Source: Streptomyces lunaelactis
GTDB taxonomy: Bacteria; Actinomycetota; Actinomycetes; Streptomycetales; Streptomycetaceae
Direction of reading: 5' to 3'
Length of the DNA stretch: 64,000 bases
NCBI RefSeq assembly: GCF_003054555.1
Contig: NZ_CP026304.1
Location: forward strand, 1,426,001 to 1,490,000
Shown: positions 53,892 through 62,270 of the stretch, piece by piece
Layout of the letters: each line of letters begins with the position of its first letter
Numbering within the stretch: the stretch's first letter is position 1
Translations under genes and position numbers: made by a program
Notes under the pieces: generated by a model
What the model saw: the letters and a program-made list of their open reading frames with translations, nothing else
What the model was told of the DNA's origin: nothing
Database searches by the model: none

Positions 53892-55387
53892 GCGACAAAT
53901 GTCCGCGGCGCCTCGGTGCCCGTGCTCGCACCCGTCTCGACCAGCCGCGCAGCCGCCGCCAGCCTCGCGGCCGCCTCGTCCGCGACCGGCCCGCCGACCG
54001 TGAACGGCAGCCGTACGTACCCCTCAAAAGCTCCGTCGACTCCGAACCGCGGCCCCGAGGGCACCCGCACCCCCACCCGCTCGCCGACCTCGGCGAGCCG
54101 GGAGCCGGACAGCCCTCCCGTGCGCACCCAGAGCGTCAGCCCGCCCTTCGGCACATCGAACTCCCAGTCCGGCAGCTCCCTGCGCACCGCCGCGACCAGA
54201 GCGTCGCGGTTCTCGCGCGCCTGGGCGCGCCGGATGGCGACGGCTTCCTCCCATCCTCCGGTCGCCATCAGCCAGTTGACGGCGAGTTGTTCCAGTACGG
54301 GCGTGCCCAGGTCGGCGTACGCGCGTGCCGAGACCAGGGAGCGGATGACGTCGGGGGCGGCGCGGACCCATCCGATGCGCATGCCGGCCCAGAAGGCCTT
54401 GCTGGCGGAGCCGACCGTGAGGACGGTGCTGCCCGCCGGGTCGAAGGCGCAGACGGGCCGCGGCATGTCGATGTCGTCGTCGAGGTGGAGCTCGGACATG
54501 GTCTCGTCGACGACGAGGACGGTGCCGGCGGAGCGTGCGGCGTCGACGAGGCGGCGTCGCTGGTCCTCGTCGGCGAGCGCTCCGGTGGGGTTGTGGAAGT
54601 CGGCGACGACATAGGCGAGCCGGGGCGCGGCGTCGCGCAGTACTTGGCGCCAGCGGGGCAGGTCCCAGCCGGTGAGTCCGTCGGCCATGGCGACGGGCAC
54701 GAGGCGGGCTCCGGCTTCGCGCATCAGCTGGAGGATGTTGGCGTAGGAGGGGGATTCGACGGCGATGCGTTCGCCGCGGGGGGCGAAGAGGTGGCAGATG
54801 GCGTCGATGGCGCCCATCGCGCCGGTGGTGACCATGATCTGTTCGGGCATGGTGGGGATGCCGCGCTCGGTGTAGCGCTCGGCAAGCATCTGGCGCAGGG
54901 CGGGCAGGCCTGCGGGGTAGTCGCCGTGGGTGTGGGCATACGGCGGCAGCTCTTCGAGTGCGCCCTGCACAGCGCGGGTGAGCCAGGGTTCGGGTGCGGG
55001 CAGGGAGGCGCAGCCGAGGTCGATCATCGAGCCGAGCGACTCCGGCGGCAGGGGTTCGAGGCCACGGGCGGGCAGTGGGTTCCCGGCCGGTACAGCGGTC
55101 CAGCTGCCCGCTCCCCTGCGGGACTCGAGGAAGCCTTCAGCGCGCAGCGCCTCGTATGCCGCGGCGACGGTGGTACGGCTGACGGACAGCGACAGGGCGA
55201 GTTCGCGTTCGGCGGGGAGCCGGGCGGCGACGGGGACGCGGCCTTCGAGCACGAGGAGCCTGATGCCGTCGGCGAGTGCGCGGTAGGCGGGCGGCTTGCG
55301 GGTGCCGGGCCCGGCCGGGCGTGGCTGCTGGGAGGTGAGCTGCCGGGCGAGTTGAGCCGCACCCACTGCCGAGGTCCACTGCGTCAT
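53888..55387 (-). CDS. MocR-type regulator (GntR HTH fused to PLP aminotransferase domain)
   Basis: 499 residues. N-terminal winged helix (AYRALADGIRLLVLEGRVPVAARLPAERELALSLSVSRTTVAAAYEAL), linker, then a fold-type I aminotransferase domain with HTHGDYPAGLPALRQMLAERY, VADFHNPTGAL, the Asp of VVDETMSEL and the PLP-binding Lys in VGSASKAFWAGMRIGW. MocR proteins use PLP or its amino-acid adducts as effectors. ATG at 55387. Its divergent neighbour is a YczE-like membrane protein, a frequent partner of such regulators, here disrupted by a transposon. Confidence 0.93.
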   Translation of the reverse strand: MTQWTSAVGAAQLARQLTSQQPRPAGPGTRKPPAYRALADGIRLLVLEGRVPVAARLPAERELALSLSVSRTTVAAAYEALRAEGFLESRRGAGSWTAVPAGNPLPARGLEPLPPESLGSMIDLGCASLPAPEPWLTRAVQGALEELPPYAHTHGDYPAGLPALRQMLAERYTERGIPTMPEQIMVTTGAMGAIDAICHLFAPRGERIAVESPSYANILQLMREAGARLVPVAMADGLTGWDLPRWRQVLRDAAPRLAYVVADFHNPTGALADEDQRRRLVDAARSAGTVLVVDETMSELHLDDDIDMPRPVCAFDPAGSTVLTVGSASKAFWAGMRIGWVRAAPDVIRSLVSARAYADLGTPVLEQLAVNWLMATGGWEEAVAIRRAQARENRDALVAAVRRELPDWEFDVPKGGLTLWVRTGGLSGSRLAEVGERVGVRVPSGPRFGVDGAFEGYVRLPFTVGGPVADEAAARLAAAARLVETGASTGTEAPRTFVA

Positions 55388-55686
55388 GGAAGTCAGTCCA
55401 CCTTCATCAAATTGGCCATGGTTGACGTCTGTTCCGTAGCCACAGAGTGTCATGCATCAGTCCACAGTCACCAGAGGGGGCGCCATCGTGTCGGCAGTGT
55501 CCGTACATCTGACCCGCAGGCTGTCGCAGTTGTACGTAGGTCTCGCGTTGTACGGGGTGAGTGCGGCGCTCCTTGTGCGCGGTGTTAGACGTCATTGAAA
55601 ATGCCTACGAGTGCGGCAGTTTGGGCAGCTTGGTGCCGACATGATCGGTAAGCGTGCCTGCCGACGAAGAGGTGCAGATTTGGGGC

Positions 55687-55700
55687 GGCACCTTGCCGAC
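55687..55700 (+). repeat. Subterminal repeat of the transposon, left copy
   Basis: GGCACCTTGCCGAC, identical to 58654-58667 and in the same orientation. Relatives TTGGTGCCGACATG and GCCTGCCGACGAAG lie closer to the left end. Candidate binding sites for the DDE transposase. Confidence 0.6.
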
Positions 55701-55773
55701 GAAGGGCATGCGAAGGCCCTCCCGGTATCTCTTGGCCGAGCGCCGGGAGGGCCGTGTAGCGCGCGGAGGCGCT

Positions 55774-56375
55774 GTGCTCACGGTAGAGGCTGACCCGGCG
55801 CGGGTCGAAGTTCGGCTGATGCGGGGCGAGTTGGTATGTCCGGGATGTGCGGGCGTGTTGCGGCCGTGGGGGTGGGCACGTTCGCGCGTACTGCGTGATG
55901 CCTCCGGCGGGCCGGTGGTGCTCCGTCCCCGGCGGACGAGGTGCGTGGGCTGCGACATGTCGCATGTGCTCCTTCCGGTGTTCGCGCTGGTCAGACGGGC
56001 GGATCTGGCAGAGGTGATCGGGTCGGCCCTGGCGGCGAAGGCGACCGGGACGGGGGCCCGGGTGATCGCTGAGAGGCTGGGCCGCCCGGTCGAGACGGTT
56101 CGCGGGTGGCTGCGCAGGTTCGCTTCGCAGGCGGAGCGGGTCCGCCGGTTCTTCACCGTGTTGCTGGTGGATACCGGCGTTGACCGGCTGCTCGGGCCGG
56201 CCGAACGGCGTTCGCGGACGCAGTCAGCGCGGTGGTCGGGGCCTGGTGGTCGGTCGCGTCCCGGTGGCCGCAGGTCGGCAAGGTGTCGCCCTGGCTGGTG
56301 GCCTGCGCGGTCTCCGGCGGGATACTGCTGGCGCCGTCCTGGCCCCTTGAAACGATCAACACCAGTCCACTCTGA
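55774..56375 (+). pseudogene. DUF6431-like transposon gene with frameshift
   Basis: GTG at 55774 is preceded by GGAGG at short spacing. It encodes a zinc-finger-like pair (CPGC ... RRTRCVGC) followed by a helix-turn-helix region (EVIGSALAAKATGTGARVIAERLGRPVETVRGWLRRF). At ~56195-56215 the frame shifts; in the next frame AFADAVSAVVGAWWSVASRW, CAVSGGILLAPSWP and a TGA at 56375 complete a ~200-residue protein. The family is commonly found as the first gene in such actinobacterial elements and could be a DNA-binding accessory factor. An earlier GTG at 55654 is less likely. Confidence 0.7.
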
Positions 56376-56411
56376 CGCCACGCCGACACGGGCTGTCACC
56401 GTCACGCGTGT

Positions 56412-57812
56412 GTGTTCACGCTGCGTGAGAGGGCTGGTGATCAGGTGCCAGGTCAGGAAGACCAGACACGGCTGGAGCGGGCTCAGGCGATCGGCCTGTT
56501 CCGCTACATGCTGATCAGGAGGCAGCCGACCCGACGCTGTCGCGACGCCAACGCGGCGCTTTGGTGCGGGAGTTGGCTTCGATGGTTCATGTCGACCCGG
56601 ACGGCCGCCCGGTGCGGATCACCCGGTGGACCCTGGACCGCTGGATCTACGAGTGGAAACGGGCCGGGTTCGAGGCCCTGGTGCCTTCGCCGCGCCAGTC
56701 CGGCCCGCACGCCGCAGGAGATCCTGGACCTGGCAGCGGCACTGAAGAAGGAGAACCCGTCGCGGTCGGCCGCGCAGATCCGCCGGATCATCGGTGCTCA
56801 GCGGGGGTGGGCGCCTGACGAACGCACCATCCAGCGGATGATCGTCCGCGAGGGACTGGACGCGCTCAAGGCTCCCGCCGCCTCAGCGGTGTTCGGACGT
56901 TCGAGGCCGATGGCCCGAACGAGTTGTGGACCGGGGACGCCCTGCACGGGCCGATGGTCGCCGGCCGAAAAACGTACCTGTTCGCGTTCGTGGACGATCA
57001 CTCGCGGGCCGTGATGGGGCACCGCTGGGGATTTGCGGAGGACACCGTCCGCCTGGCCGCGGCCCTGAGGCCGGTCTGGCCGCGCGGTGTCCCGCGCTAC
57101 ATCTACGTCGACAACGGCTCCGCGTTCGTGGACTCGTGGCTGCTGAGAGCCTGCGCGAAACTCGGCATCAAACTCGTGCACTCCACCCCGGGACGGCCGC
57201 AGGGCAGGGCAAGATTGAGCGGTTCTTCCGCACCGTGAACAGCGAATTCGTCGTCGAGATCGCCTCCGGCGACGGCCAGGCCGGACGGCAGATCGACAGC
57301 CTGCTGGAGATGAACCGGCTGTTCACGGCCTGGACCGAGAACGTCTACCACCGCCGGGTCCACTGAGACGGAGCCGCCCGCTGGCCCGTTGGATGGGTGA
57401 CCGCCCACTCCAGGTCCCCAACCCCGCCGACCTCGCAGAAGCCTTCCGCTGGTCCGAGCGCCGCACCGTGTCCAAGACCGCGCTGGTTTCCTGCACGGAA
57501 ACCGCTACCAGGTCGACCGCTGCTGGTCGGCCAGCGCGTCGAGTTGGTCTTCGACCCTTCGACCTGTCCTTCCTGCGGGTCCGTGCGAACGGCCAGGACG
57601 CCGGAACCGCGCTGCCCTACCAAGTCAGCCGCCACTCCCATCCCAAAGCCCGGCCAGAGACTCCGCCGAGGAACCCGTCCGACCACCGGCATCGACTACC
57701 TCGGCCTGATCGACACCGCCCACAAGGCCGAGCTCGCCGACAAGGTCAACTACGCCGCGCTGAGCGAGCCGATGCCGCCGCCGTCGACCTCGCCGACCTG
57801 ACCGGCGAATGA
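56412..57812 (+). pseudogene. DDE (rve/TniA-type) transposase with multiple frameshifts
   Basis: Segments in alternating frames assemble into one ~465-residue transposase: RAQAIGLFRYMLIR, ALVRELASMVHVDPDGRPVR, RTPQEILDLAAALKKENPSR with AAQIRRIIGAQRGW, LWTGDALHGPMVAGRKTYLF (first Asp), YIYVDNGSAFVDSWLL (second Asp), KIERFFRTVNSEF (Glu), and a C-terminal beta-barrel region (RVELVFDPFDLSFLRVRANG). Frame breaks fall near 56521, 56705, 56904, 57205, 57365 and several more after 57480, each explained by one or two missing bases. The catalytic DDE residues are all there, but no continuous protein can be made. Its last frame overlaps the next ORF by ATGA. Confidence 0.9.
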
Positions 57813-57835
57813 CCGCCAACCCACGGAGGACCAGC

Positions 57836-58645
57836 GTGATTGAGAAGCTCCAGGCCCACTACGGATTCAGCCGCACGCCCTTCGGCCGGGACCTCGCCCC
57901 CGGCATGCTGCACCGCCACGCATCCCACAACGAAGCCGTCGCCCGCATCACCTGGTGCATCACCGAACGCTCCATCGGCGTGGTCACCGGCGAGGTCGGC
58001 GCCGGCAAGACCGTCGCCATCCGCACGGTCATTCATGGAATCGACCCGTCGAAACACACCGTCATCTACCTGCCCAACCCCATGATCGGGGTCCGCGGCA
58101 TCCATGAAGCGATCGTGACCGCGTTCGGCCAGCAACCCTCCCACCTCGGCTCCCGGCTCACCGCACAGACCGGTCTGGCGCTGGCTGCCGAACGCGAAGA
58201 ACGCGGCCGCACCCCCGTGCTGGTCATGGACGAAGCCCACCTACTCAACTACGAACAGCTCGAAGCCATCCGGATGCTGACCAACACGGCCATGGACCAG
58301 GACTCGCCGCTGTCCTGCCTGCTGGTCGGCCAGCCGACCCTGCGACGGACCATGAAACTCGCCGTCCTGGCCGCCCTCGAACAGCGGACCGCTCTGCGCT
58401 ACACGATGCCCGGAATGACCTCCACCGAGACCGCCAGCTACATCAAGCACCACCTCGGACTCGCCGGCCGCAGCGACCAGCTGTTCACCGACGACGCCGT
58501 CACCCTGATCCACACGACATCCCGAGGCTTCCCCCGCGCGGTCAACAACCTCTGCCTGCAATCCCTCGTCGCCACGTTCGCCGCAGGCAAGTCCCTCGTC
58601 GACGAGAAAGCCGCCCAGTCCGCCGTCACCGAAGTCCTCGACTGA
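57836..58645 (+). CDS. TniB/ExeA-like AAA+ ATPase of the transposon
   Basis: 269 residues from the GTG at 57836, which has GGAGG six bases upstream; an ATG at 57809 overlapping the transposase stop is in frame. Starts MIEKLQAHYGFSRTPFGRDL, the typical opening of transposon ATPases. Walker A GEVGAGKT, Walker B VLVMDEAHLL, sensor region LLVGQPTLRRTM, and an Arg-containing tail FPRAVNNLCLQSL. Such proteins select and present target DNA to the DDE transposase, like MuB, IstB and TnsC. It is intact, in contrast to the two genes before it. Confidence 0.9.
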   Translation: MIEKLQAHYGFSRTPFGRDLAPGMLHRHASHNEAVARITWCITERSIGVVTGEVGAGKTVAIRTVIHGIDPSKHTVIYLPNPMIGVRGIHEAIVTAFGQQPSHLGSRLTAQTGLALAAEREERGRTPVLVMDEAHLLNYEQLEAIRMLTNTAMDQDSPLSCLLVGQPTLRRTMKLAVLAALEQRTALRYTMPGMTSTETASYIKHHLGLAGRSDQLFTDDAVTLIHTTSRGFPRAVNNLCLQSLVATFAAGKSLVDEKAAQSAVTEVLD

Positions 58646-58653
58646 ACCCATCC

Positions 58654-58667
58654 GGCACCTTGCCGAC
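58654..58667 (+). repeat. Subterminal repeat of the transposon, right copy
   Basis: GGCACCTTGCCGAC, identical to 55687-55700; the related GGCACGTCGCCGAC follows at 58674-58687. Located right after the ATPase gene. Confidence 0.6.
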
Positions 58668-58688
58668 CACCGCGGCACGTCGCCGACA

Positions 58689-58721
58689 ATCGCCCCGCTG
58701 AGACCCCCTCAGCGGGGCGAT
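58689..58721. terminator. Perfect 14-bp hairpin at the right end of the transposon
   Basis: ATCGCCCCGCTGAG (58689-58702) pairs exactly with CTCAGCGGGGCGAT (58708-58721), loop of 5 nt. Located 43 bp after the ATPase stop and ~60 bp inside the right end; probably terminates transposon transcription and shields the ends. Confidence 0.8.
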
Positions 58722-59349
58722 CCCGTTCTCACTCATCGGCACCCTCAGTGCCGCAGCCGTCGGCATTTTCAGCGTCGCCCAACATGCGCGGCGGGCTCGG
58801 GCTGGAGCCGTGGGGGGTGCTGCATCAGGGTCTGGCGGAGCGCACCGGGCTGACGATCGGCGTGGTGTCGATCATCATCGGCGCGGTGGTGCTGCTGCTG
58901 TGGATTCCGCTCCGGCAGCGGCCGGGCCTGGGTACGGTCTCGAATGTCTTTGTGGTCGGTATCGCGATGGACGGCACCCTGGCCCTGGTCCCGGACGTGC
59001 ACGGGCTCCTGGGACAGATTCCGCTGCTGATCGGCGGCATTGTGCTGAACGGTGTGGCGACGGGCCTGTACATCTCGGCGCGTTTCGGCCCGGGTCCGCG
59101 TGACGGTCTGATGACGGGGCTGCACCGCCTTACGGGCCGTTCGATCCGGCTGGTCCGTACGGCGATCGAGGTGGCCGTGGTGGTGACCGGTTTTGTGCTG
59201 GGCGGCTCGGTGGGCGTGGGCACGGTCGCGTACGCACTGGCGATCGGTCCGCTGGCGCAGTTGTTCCTGCGCCTCTTCGCCATCCCGGAGGAACGCGGTG
59301 GCAGCACGGTGGTCGCCGGCGGGACACCGGAGCAGGCGATACTTCGGCC

Positions 59350-60114
59350 GTGACACACGTACGCCACCCTTACCTGGACCACCCCTCCGTACTCGCCTTC
59401 GCCCACCGTGGCGGGGCGGCCGACGGGCTGGAGAACACCGCGGCTGCTTTCCGGCGGGCCGCCGATGCCGGTTACCGGTATTTCGAGACCGATGTGCACA
59501 CCACGTCGGACGGGAAGCTGGTCGCGTTTCATGACGGGACGCTGGACCGGGTGACGGATACGCGTGGCCGGATAGCGGCGCTGCCGTGGAGCGAGGTCCG
59601 GCGCGCGCGGGTGGCGGGCAAGGAGCCGCTGGCGCTGTTCGAGGAGCTGCTGGAGGAGTTCCCCCAGGCTCGCTGGAACGTGGACATCAAGGCGGAACCG
59701 GCGCTGGTTCCGCTGGTGGATCTGATCCGCAGGACGGGTGCCTGGGACCGGGTGTGCGTCGGCTCGTTCTCGGAGGGCCGGGTGGCGCGGGCGGCGCGTC
59801 TTGCGGGGCCGCGGCTGGCGACGTCGTACGGGGTGCTGGGCGTGCTGGGGCTGCGGCTGCGCTCGTTCGGGATTCCGGCGGCGGTGCGGGCGGGCGCGGT
59901 GTGCGCTCAGGTCCCGGAGTCGCAGGGCGGGATCAGGGTGGTGGACCGGCGTTTTGTGCGGGCGGCGCACGATCGGGGTCTGCAGGTCCATGTCTGGACG
60001 GTGAACGACGCGGATCGGATGGCGGCGCTCCTGGACCTGGGGGTGGATGGCATCATGACCGATCATCTGGAGACGTTGCGCACGGTACTGACCGACCGGG
60101 GAGTCTGGGTCTGA
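59350..60114 (+). CDS. Glycerophosphodiester phosphodiesterase
   Basis: 254 residues, GDPD family TIM barrel. Hydrolyses glycerophosphodiesters (deacylated phospholipids) to sn-glycerol-3-phosphate and an alcohol. Motifs: AHRGGADGLENT with the catalytic His-Arg, ETDVHTTSDGKLVAFHDGTLDRVTD with the metal-binding Glu/Asp and catalytic His, NVDIKAEP, and VHVWTVNDADRM near the C-terminus. No signal peptide, so cytoplasmic. GTG start overlaps the stop of the split YczE-like gene (GTGA), so its expression may have depended on that gene and could now be affected by the insertion. Confidence 0.94.
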   Translation: MTHVRHPYLDHPSVLAFAHRGGAADGLENTAAAFRRAADAGYRYFETDVHTTSDGKLVAFHDGTLDRVTDTRGRIAALPWSEVRRARVAGKEPLALFEELLEEFPQARWNVDIKAEPALVPLVDLIRRTGAWDRVCVGSFSEGRVARAARLAGPRLATSYGVLGVLGLRLRSFGIPAAVRAGAVCAQVPESQGGIRVVDRRFVRAAHDRGLQVHVWTVNDADRMAALLDLGVDGIMTDHLETLRTVLTDRGVWV

Positions 60115-60156
60115 ACCCCGCGCGTCTGATCATCTGGACGAGCGAGGGGGCGCGGG

Positions 60157-61503
60157 TTGACGGCCGACACTGCGGACCGGACGACCGGGTCGAGTGAGCG
60201 CAGGCGCGAGCAACGCGGCTGGTATTTCTACGACTTCGCGTGTTCGGTCTATTCGACGAGTGTGCTCACGGTCTTTCTGGGGCCTTATCTGACGTCGGTG
60301 GCGAAGGCCGCGGCGGATGCCGAGGGTTTTGTGCATCCGTTGGGTGTGCCGGTGCGGGCGGGTTCCGTTTTCGCGTACGCGGTGTCCCTGTCGGTGGTGG
60401 TGGCGGTCCTGGTGATGCCGCTTGCCGGTGCGGCCGCGGACCGTATGGGCCGGAAGAAGCCGCTGCTGGCGGTGGCGGCGTATGTGGGTGCGGCCGCGAC
60501 GACGGGCATGTTCTTCCTGGCCGGTGACCGGTATCTGCTGGGCGCGTTTCTGCTGATCGTGGCGAATGCGTCGCTGTCGGTCTCGATGGTGCTGTACAAC
60601 GCGTATCTGCCGCAGATCGCGGAGCCGGACGAGCGTGATGCGGTGTCGTCGCGCGGCTGGGCGTTCGGCTACGCGGCGGGTGCTCTGATGCTGGTGCTGA
60701 ATCTGGTCGTGTATTCGGGTCACGACTCGTTCGGTCTTTCGGAGTCCGAGGCGGTTCGGATCTGTCTGGCGTCGGCGGGGCTGTGGTGGGGCGCTTTCAC
60801 GCTGGTGCCGCTGCGGCGCCTGCGGGACCGCGCGGTGGCGCCGAGTGGCGACGGAGCGGTCGGTTCCGGGTGGCGGCAGTTGATGGCGACGTTGCGGGAC
60901 ATGCGCCGGCATCCGTTGACGCTGTCGTTTCTGCTGGCGTATCTGATCTACAACGACGGGGTCCAGACGGTGATCTCGCAGGCTTCGATCTACGGTTCGC
61001 AGGAGCTGGGTCTCGATCAGACGACGTTGATCACGTCGGTTCTGCTGGTGCAGGTGCTCGCGGTGGCGGGTGCGCTGGGTATGGGGCGGCTGGCCAGAAC
61101 GCATGGGGCCAAGCGGACGATTCTCGCTTCGCTCGCCGTGTGGACGCTGATTCTGGCGGCGGGGTACTTCCTGCCGGCGGGTGAGCCGCTGTGGTTCTTC
61201 GCTCTGGCGGGGGCGATCGGGCTGGTACTGGGCGGTAGTCAGGCCCTGTCGCGGTCGTTGTTCTCACACCTGGTGCCACGCGGCAAGGAGGCCGAGTATT
61301 TCTCGGCCTATGAGATGAGCGACCGCGGGCTGAGCTGGCTGGGGCCGCTGGTGTTCGGGCTCGCGTACCAGCTGACCGGCAGTTATCGGGATGCGATCAT
61401 CTCTTTGGTGGTCTTCTTCGTGCTCGGGTTCGTGCTGCTGGCGCGGGTGCCGGTGAGGCGTGCTGTGGAGGCTGCGGGCAACCCTGTGCCGGAGCGGATT
61501 TAG
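60157..61503 (+). CDS. MFS transporter, UMF1/Atg22-like
   Basis: 448 residues, 12 membrane segments. TTG at 60157 with GAGGGGG upstream. Typical of the UMF1 family: RGWYFYDFACSVYSTSVLTVFLGPYL at the start, PLAGAAADRMGRKKPLL after helix 2, MVLYNAYLPQIAEPDERDAVSSRGWAFGYAAGAL, and GGSQALSRSLFSHLVPRGKEAEYFSAYEM. Fungal relatives export amino acids from vacuoles; bacterial substrates are unknown. 42 bp downstream of the GDPD gene, same direction. Confidence 0.92.
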   Translation: MTADTADRTTGSSERRREQRGWYFYDFACSVYSTSVLTVFLGPYLTSVAKAAADAEGFVHPLGVPVRAGSVFAYAVSLSVVVAVLVMPLAGAAADRMGRKKPLLAVAAYVGAAATTGMFFLAGDRYLLGAFLLIVANASLSVSMVLYNAYLPQIAEPDERDAVSSRGWAFGYAAGALMLVLNLVVYSGHDSFGLSESEAVRICLASAGLWWGAFTLVPLRRLRDRAVAPSGDGAVGSGWRQLMATLRDMRRHPLTLSFLLAYLIYNDGVQTVISQASIYGSQELGLDQTTLITSVLLVQVLAVAGALGMGRLARTHGAKRTILASLAVWTLILAAGYFLPAGEPLWFFALAGAIGLVLGGSQALSRSLFSHLVPRGKEAEYFSAYEMSDRGLSWLGPLVFGLAYQLTGSYRDAIISLVVFFVLGFVLLARVPVRRAVEAAGNPVPERI

Positions 61504-61672
61504 ACGTTGAAGTGAAAGGCCGGTAGTGTACGCCTTTGGCTTGCCAGGCGGACCGTTACTGCGTGCTGAAGAAGTGAAATCACTGGGTGACACTTTCTGA
61601 TCAGATGTGACAAAACGGGCACTGGTGGGTACAACAAGGGGCGGCACGACGGGCGACGCATGACCCGGAACG

Positions 61673-61698
61673 GGAATCTTTACCGCCGACCGGACGTT
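61673..61698 (+). promoter_or_regulatory. Sigma-R type promoter of rbpA
   Basis: GGAAT (61673-61677), 18 bp, GTT (61696-61698) matches the thiol-stress sigma-R consensus GGAAT-N18-GTT, 61 bp before the rbpA start. rbpA is an established sigma-R target in Streptomyces. A second, vegetative-like promoter may lie near 61505-61535 (TTGAAG and TACGCC, 16 bp apart). Confidence 0.7.
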
Positions 61699-61759
61699 GA
61701 CCGGATGACGACGACAGCGACACCTGTCCTGTGGGCGACAAGCCCGGGAGGCACGATTC

Positions 61760-62134
61760 ATGAGTGAGCGAGCTCTCCGCGGTACGCGACTCGTGGTGAC
61801 CAGCTACGAGACGGACCGCGGCATCGATCTGGCCCCGCGCCAGGCGGTGGAGTACGCATGCGAGAACGGACATCGCTTTGAGATGCCGTTCTCCGTAGAG
61901 GCGGACATTCCAGCGGAGTGGGAGTGCAAGGCGTGTGGCGCCCAGGCACTTCTGGTTGACGGGGATGGCCCCGAGGAGAAGAAGGGCAAGCCCGCGCGTA
62001 CGCACTGGGACATGCTCATGGAGCGGCGCACTCGCGAGGAGCTCGAGGAGGTGCTGGCCGAGAGGCTGGCCGTCCTTCGCTCCGGCGCCATGAACATCGC
62101 AGTGCACCCGCGGGACAGCCGGAAGTCGGCCTGA
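61760..62134 (+). CDS. rbpA: RNA polymerase-binding protein RbpA
   Basis: 124 residues, full length. Binds RNA polymerase and the primary sigma factor HrdB, stabilising open complexes; also linked to rifampicin tolerance. Visible parts: N-terminal tail, core domain with CENGHRFEMPFSVEADIPAEWECKACG (Cys/His zinc or fold site), a basic linker (KKGKPARTHWDML), and the sigma-interacting helix (RRTREELEEVLAERLAVLR). GGGAGG lies 8-9 nt before the ATG. Confidence 0.97.
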   Translation: MSERALRGTRLVVTSYETDRGIDLAPRQAVEYACENGHRFEMPFSVEADIPAEWECKACGAQALLVDGDGPEEKKGKPARTHWDMLMERRTREELEEVLAERLAVLRSGAMNIAVHPRDSRKSA

Positions 62135-62173
62135 CCGCGTAACCACACCGCACAACAACACCATGCAAGAACA

Positions 62174-62222
62174 AGAGCCGCGGGCCGTGTCACACCGAGT
62201 GTGTGCCACGGCCCGCGGCTCT
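62174..62222. terminator. Strong bidirectional terminator after rbpA
   Basis: AGAGCCGCGGGCCGTG (62174-62189) and its exact inverted complement (62207-62222) with a 17-nt loop, which itself contains CACAC/GTGTG pairing. Lies between convergent rbpA and fxsA. Confidence 0.9.
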
Positions 62223-62270
62223 GCTGCGTGCCTGCGGTCGCCTCCCGAAGGAACACCCCGGAAGGGCGGT

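Larger units (their letters stand above)
55583..58784 (+). mobile_element. 3,202-bp TniAB/Mu-like transposon with TG...CA ends
   Basis: Ends are defined by a 7-bp target duplication TGCGCGG at 55576-55582 and 58785-58791. Terminal inverted repeats match at 28 of 36 positions (left 55583 onward, right 58784 backward), both starting TGTT and sharing GAAAATGCC and TGCGGCA. Termini are 5'-TG and CA-3', as in Mu/Tn7/Tn552-type elements. Cargo in order: a DUF6431-like gene (frameshifted), a DDE transposase (frameshifted) and an intact TniB/ExeA-like AAA ATPase. Both ends carry extra subterminal repeats (GGCACCTTGCCGAC). It has no passenger genes and is likely immobile unless a related transposase acts in trans. 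Confidence 0.9.
55488..59353 (+). pseudogene. YczE-like integral membrane protein gene split by transposon
   Basis: The 5' part starts at GTG 55488 (GAGGGGGC upstream) and gives VSAVSVHLTRRLSQLYVGLA then LYGVSAALLVR. The 3' part resumes after the element as GGLGLEPWGVLHQGLAERTG and continues to the TGA at 59353. Joining 55582 to 58792 restores an uninterrupted frame of ~220 residues with five to six membrane segments (GVVSIIIGAVVLLLWIP, IPLLIGGIVLNGVATGLYI and others). The family is often divergent from MocR regulators, as here, and may move small metabolites. The intact distal half could still be expressed from within the element, but the protein is broken. The downstream GDPD gene overlaps its stop. 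Confidence 0.92.

Noticed and set aside
57836..58645. Considering the transposon ATPase as an STAND/defence NTPase
   Set aside because: Its N-terminal YGFSRTPFG pattern, size and position after a DDE gene fit TniB/ExeA transposition proteins.
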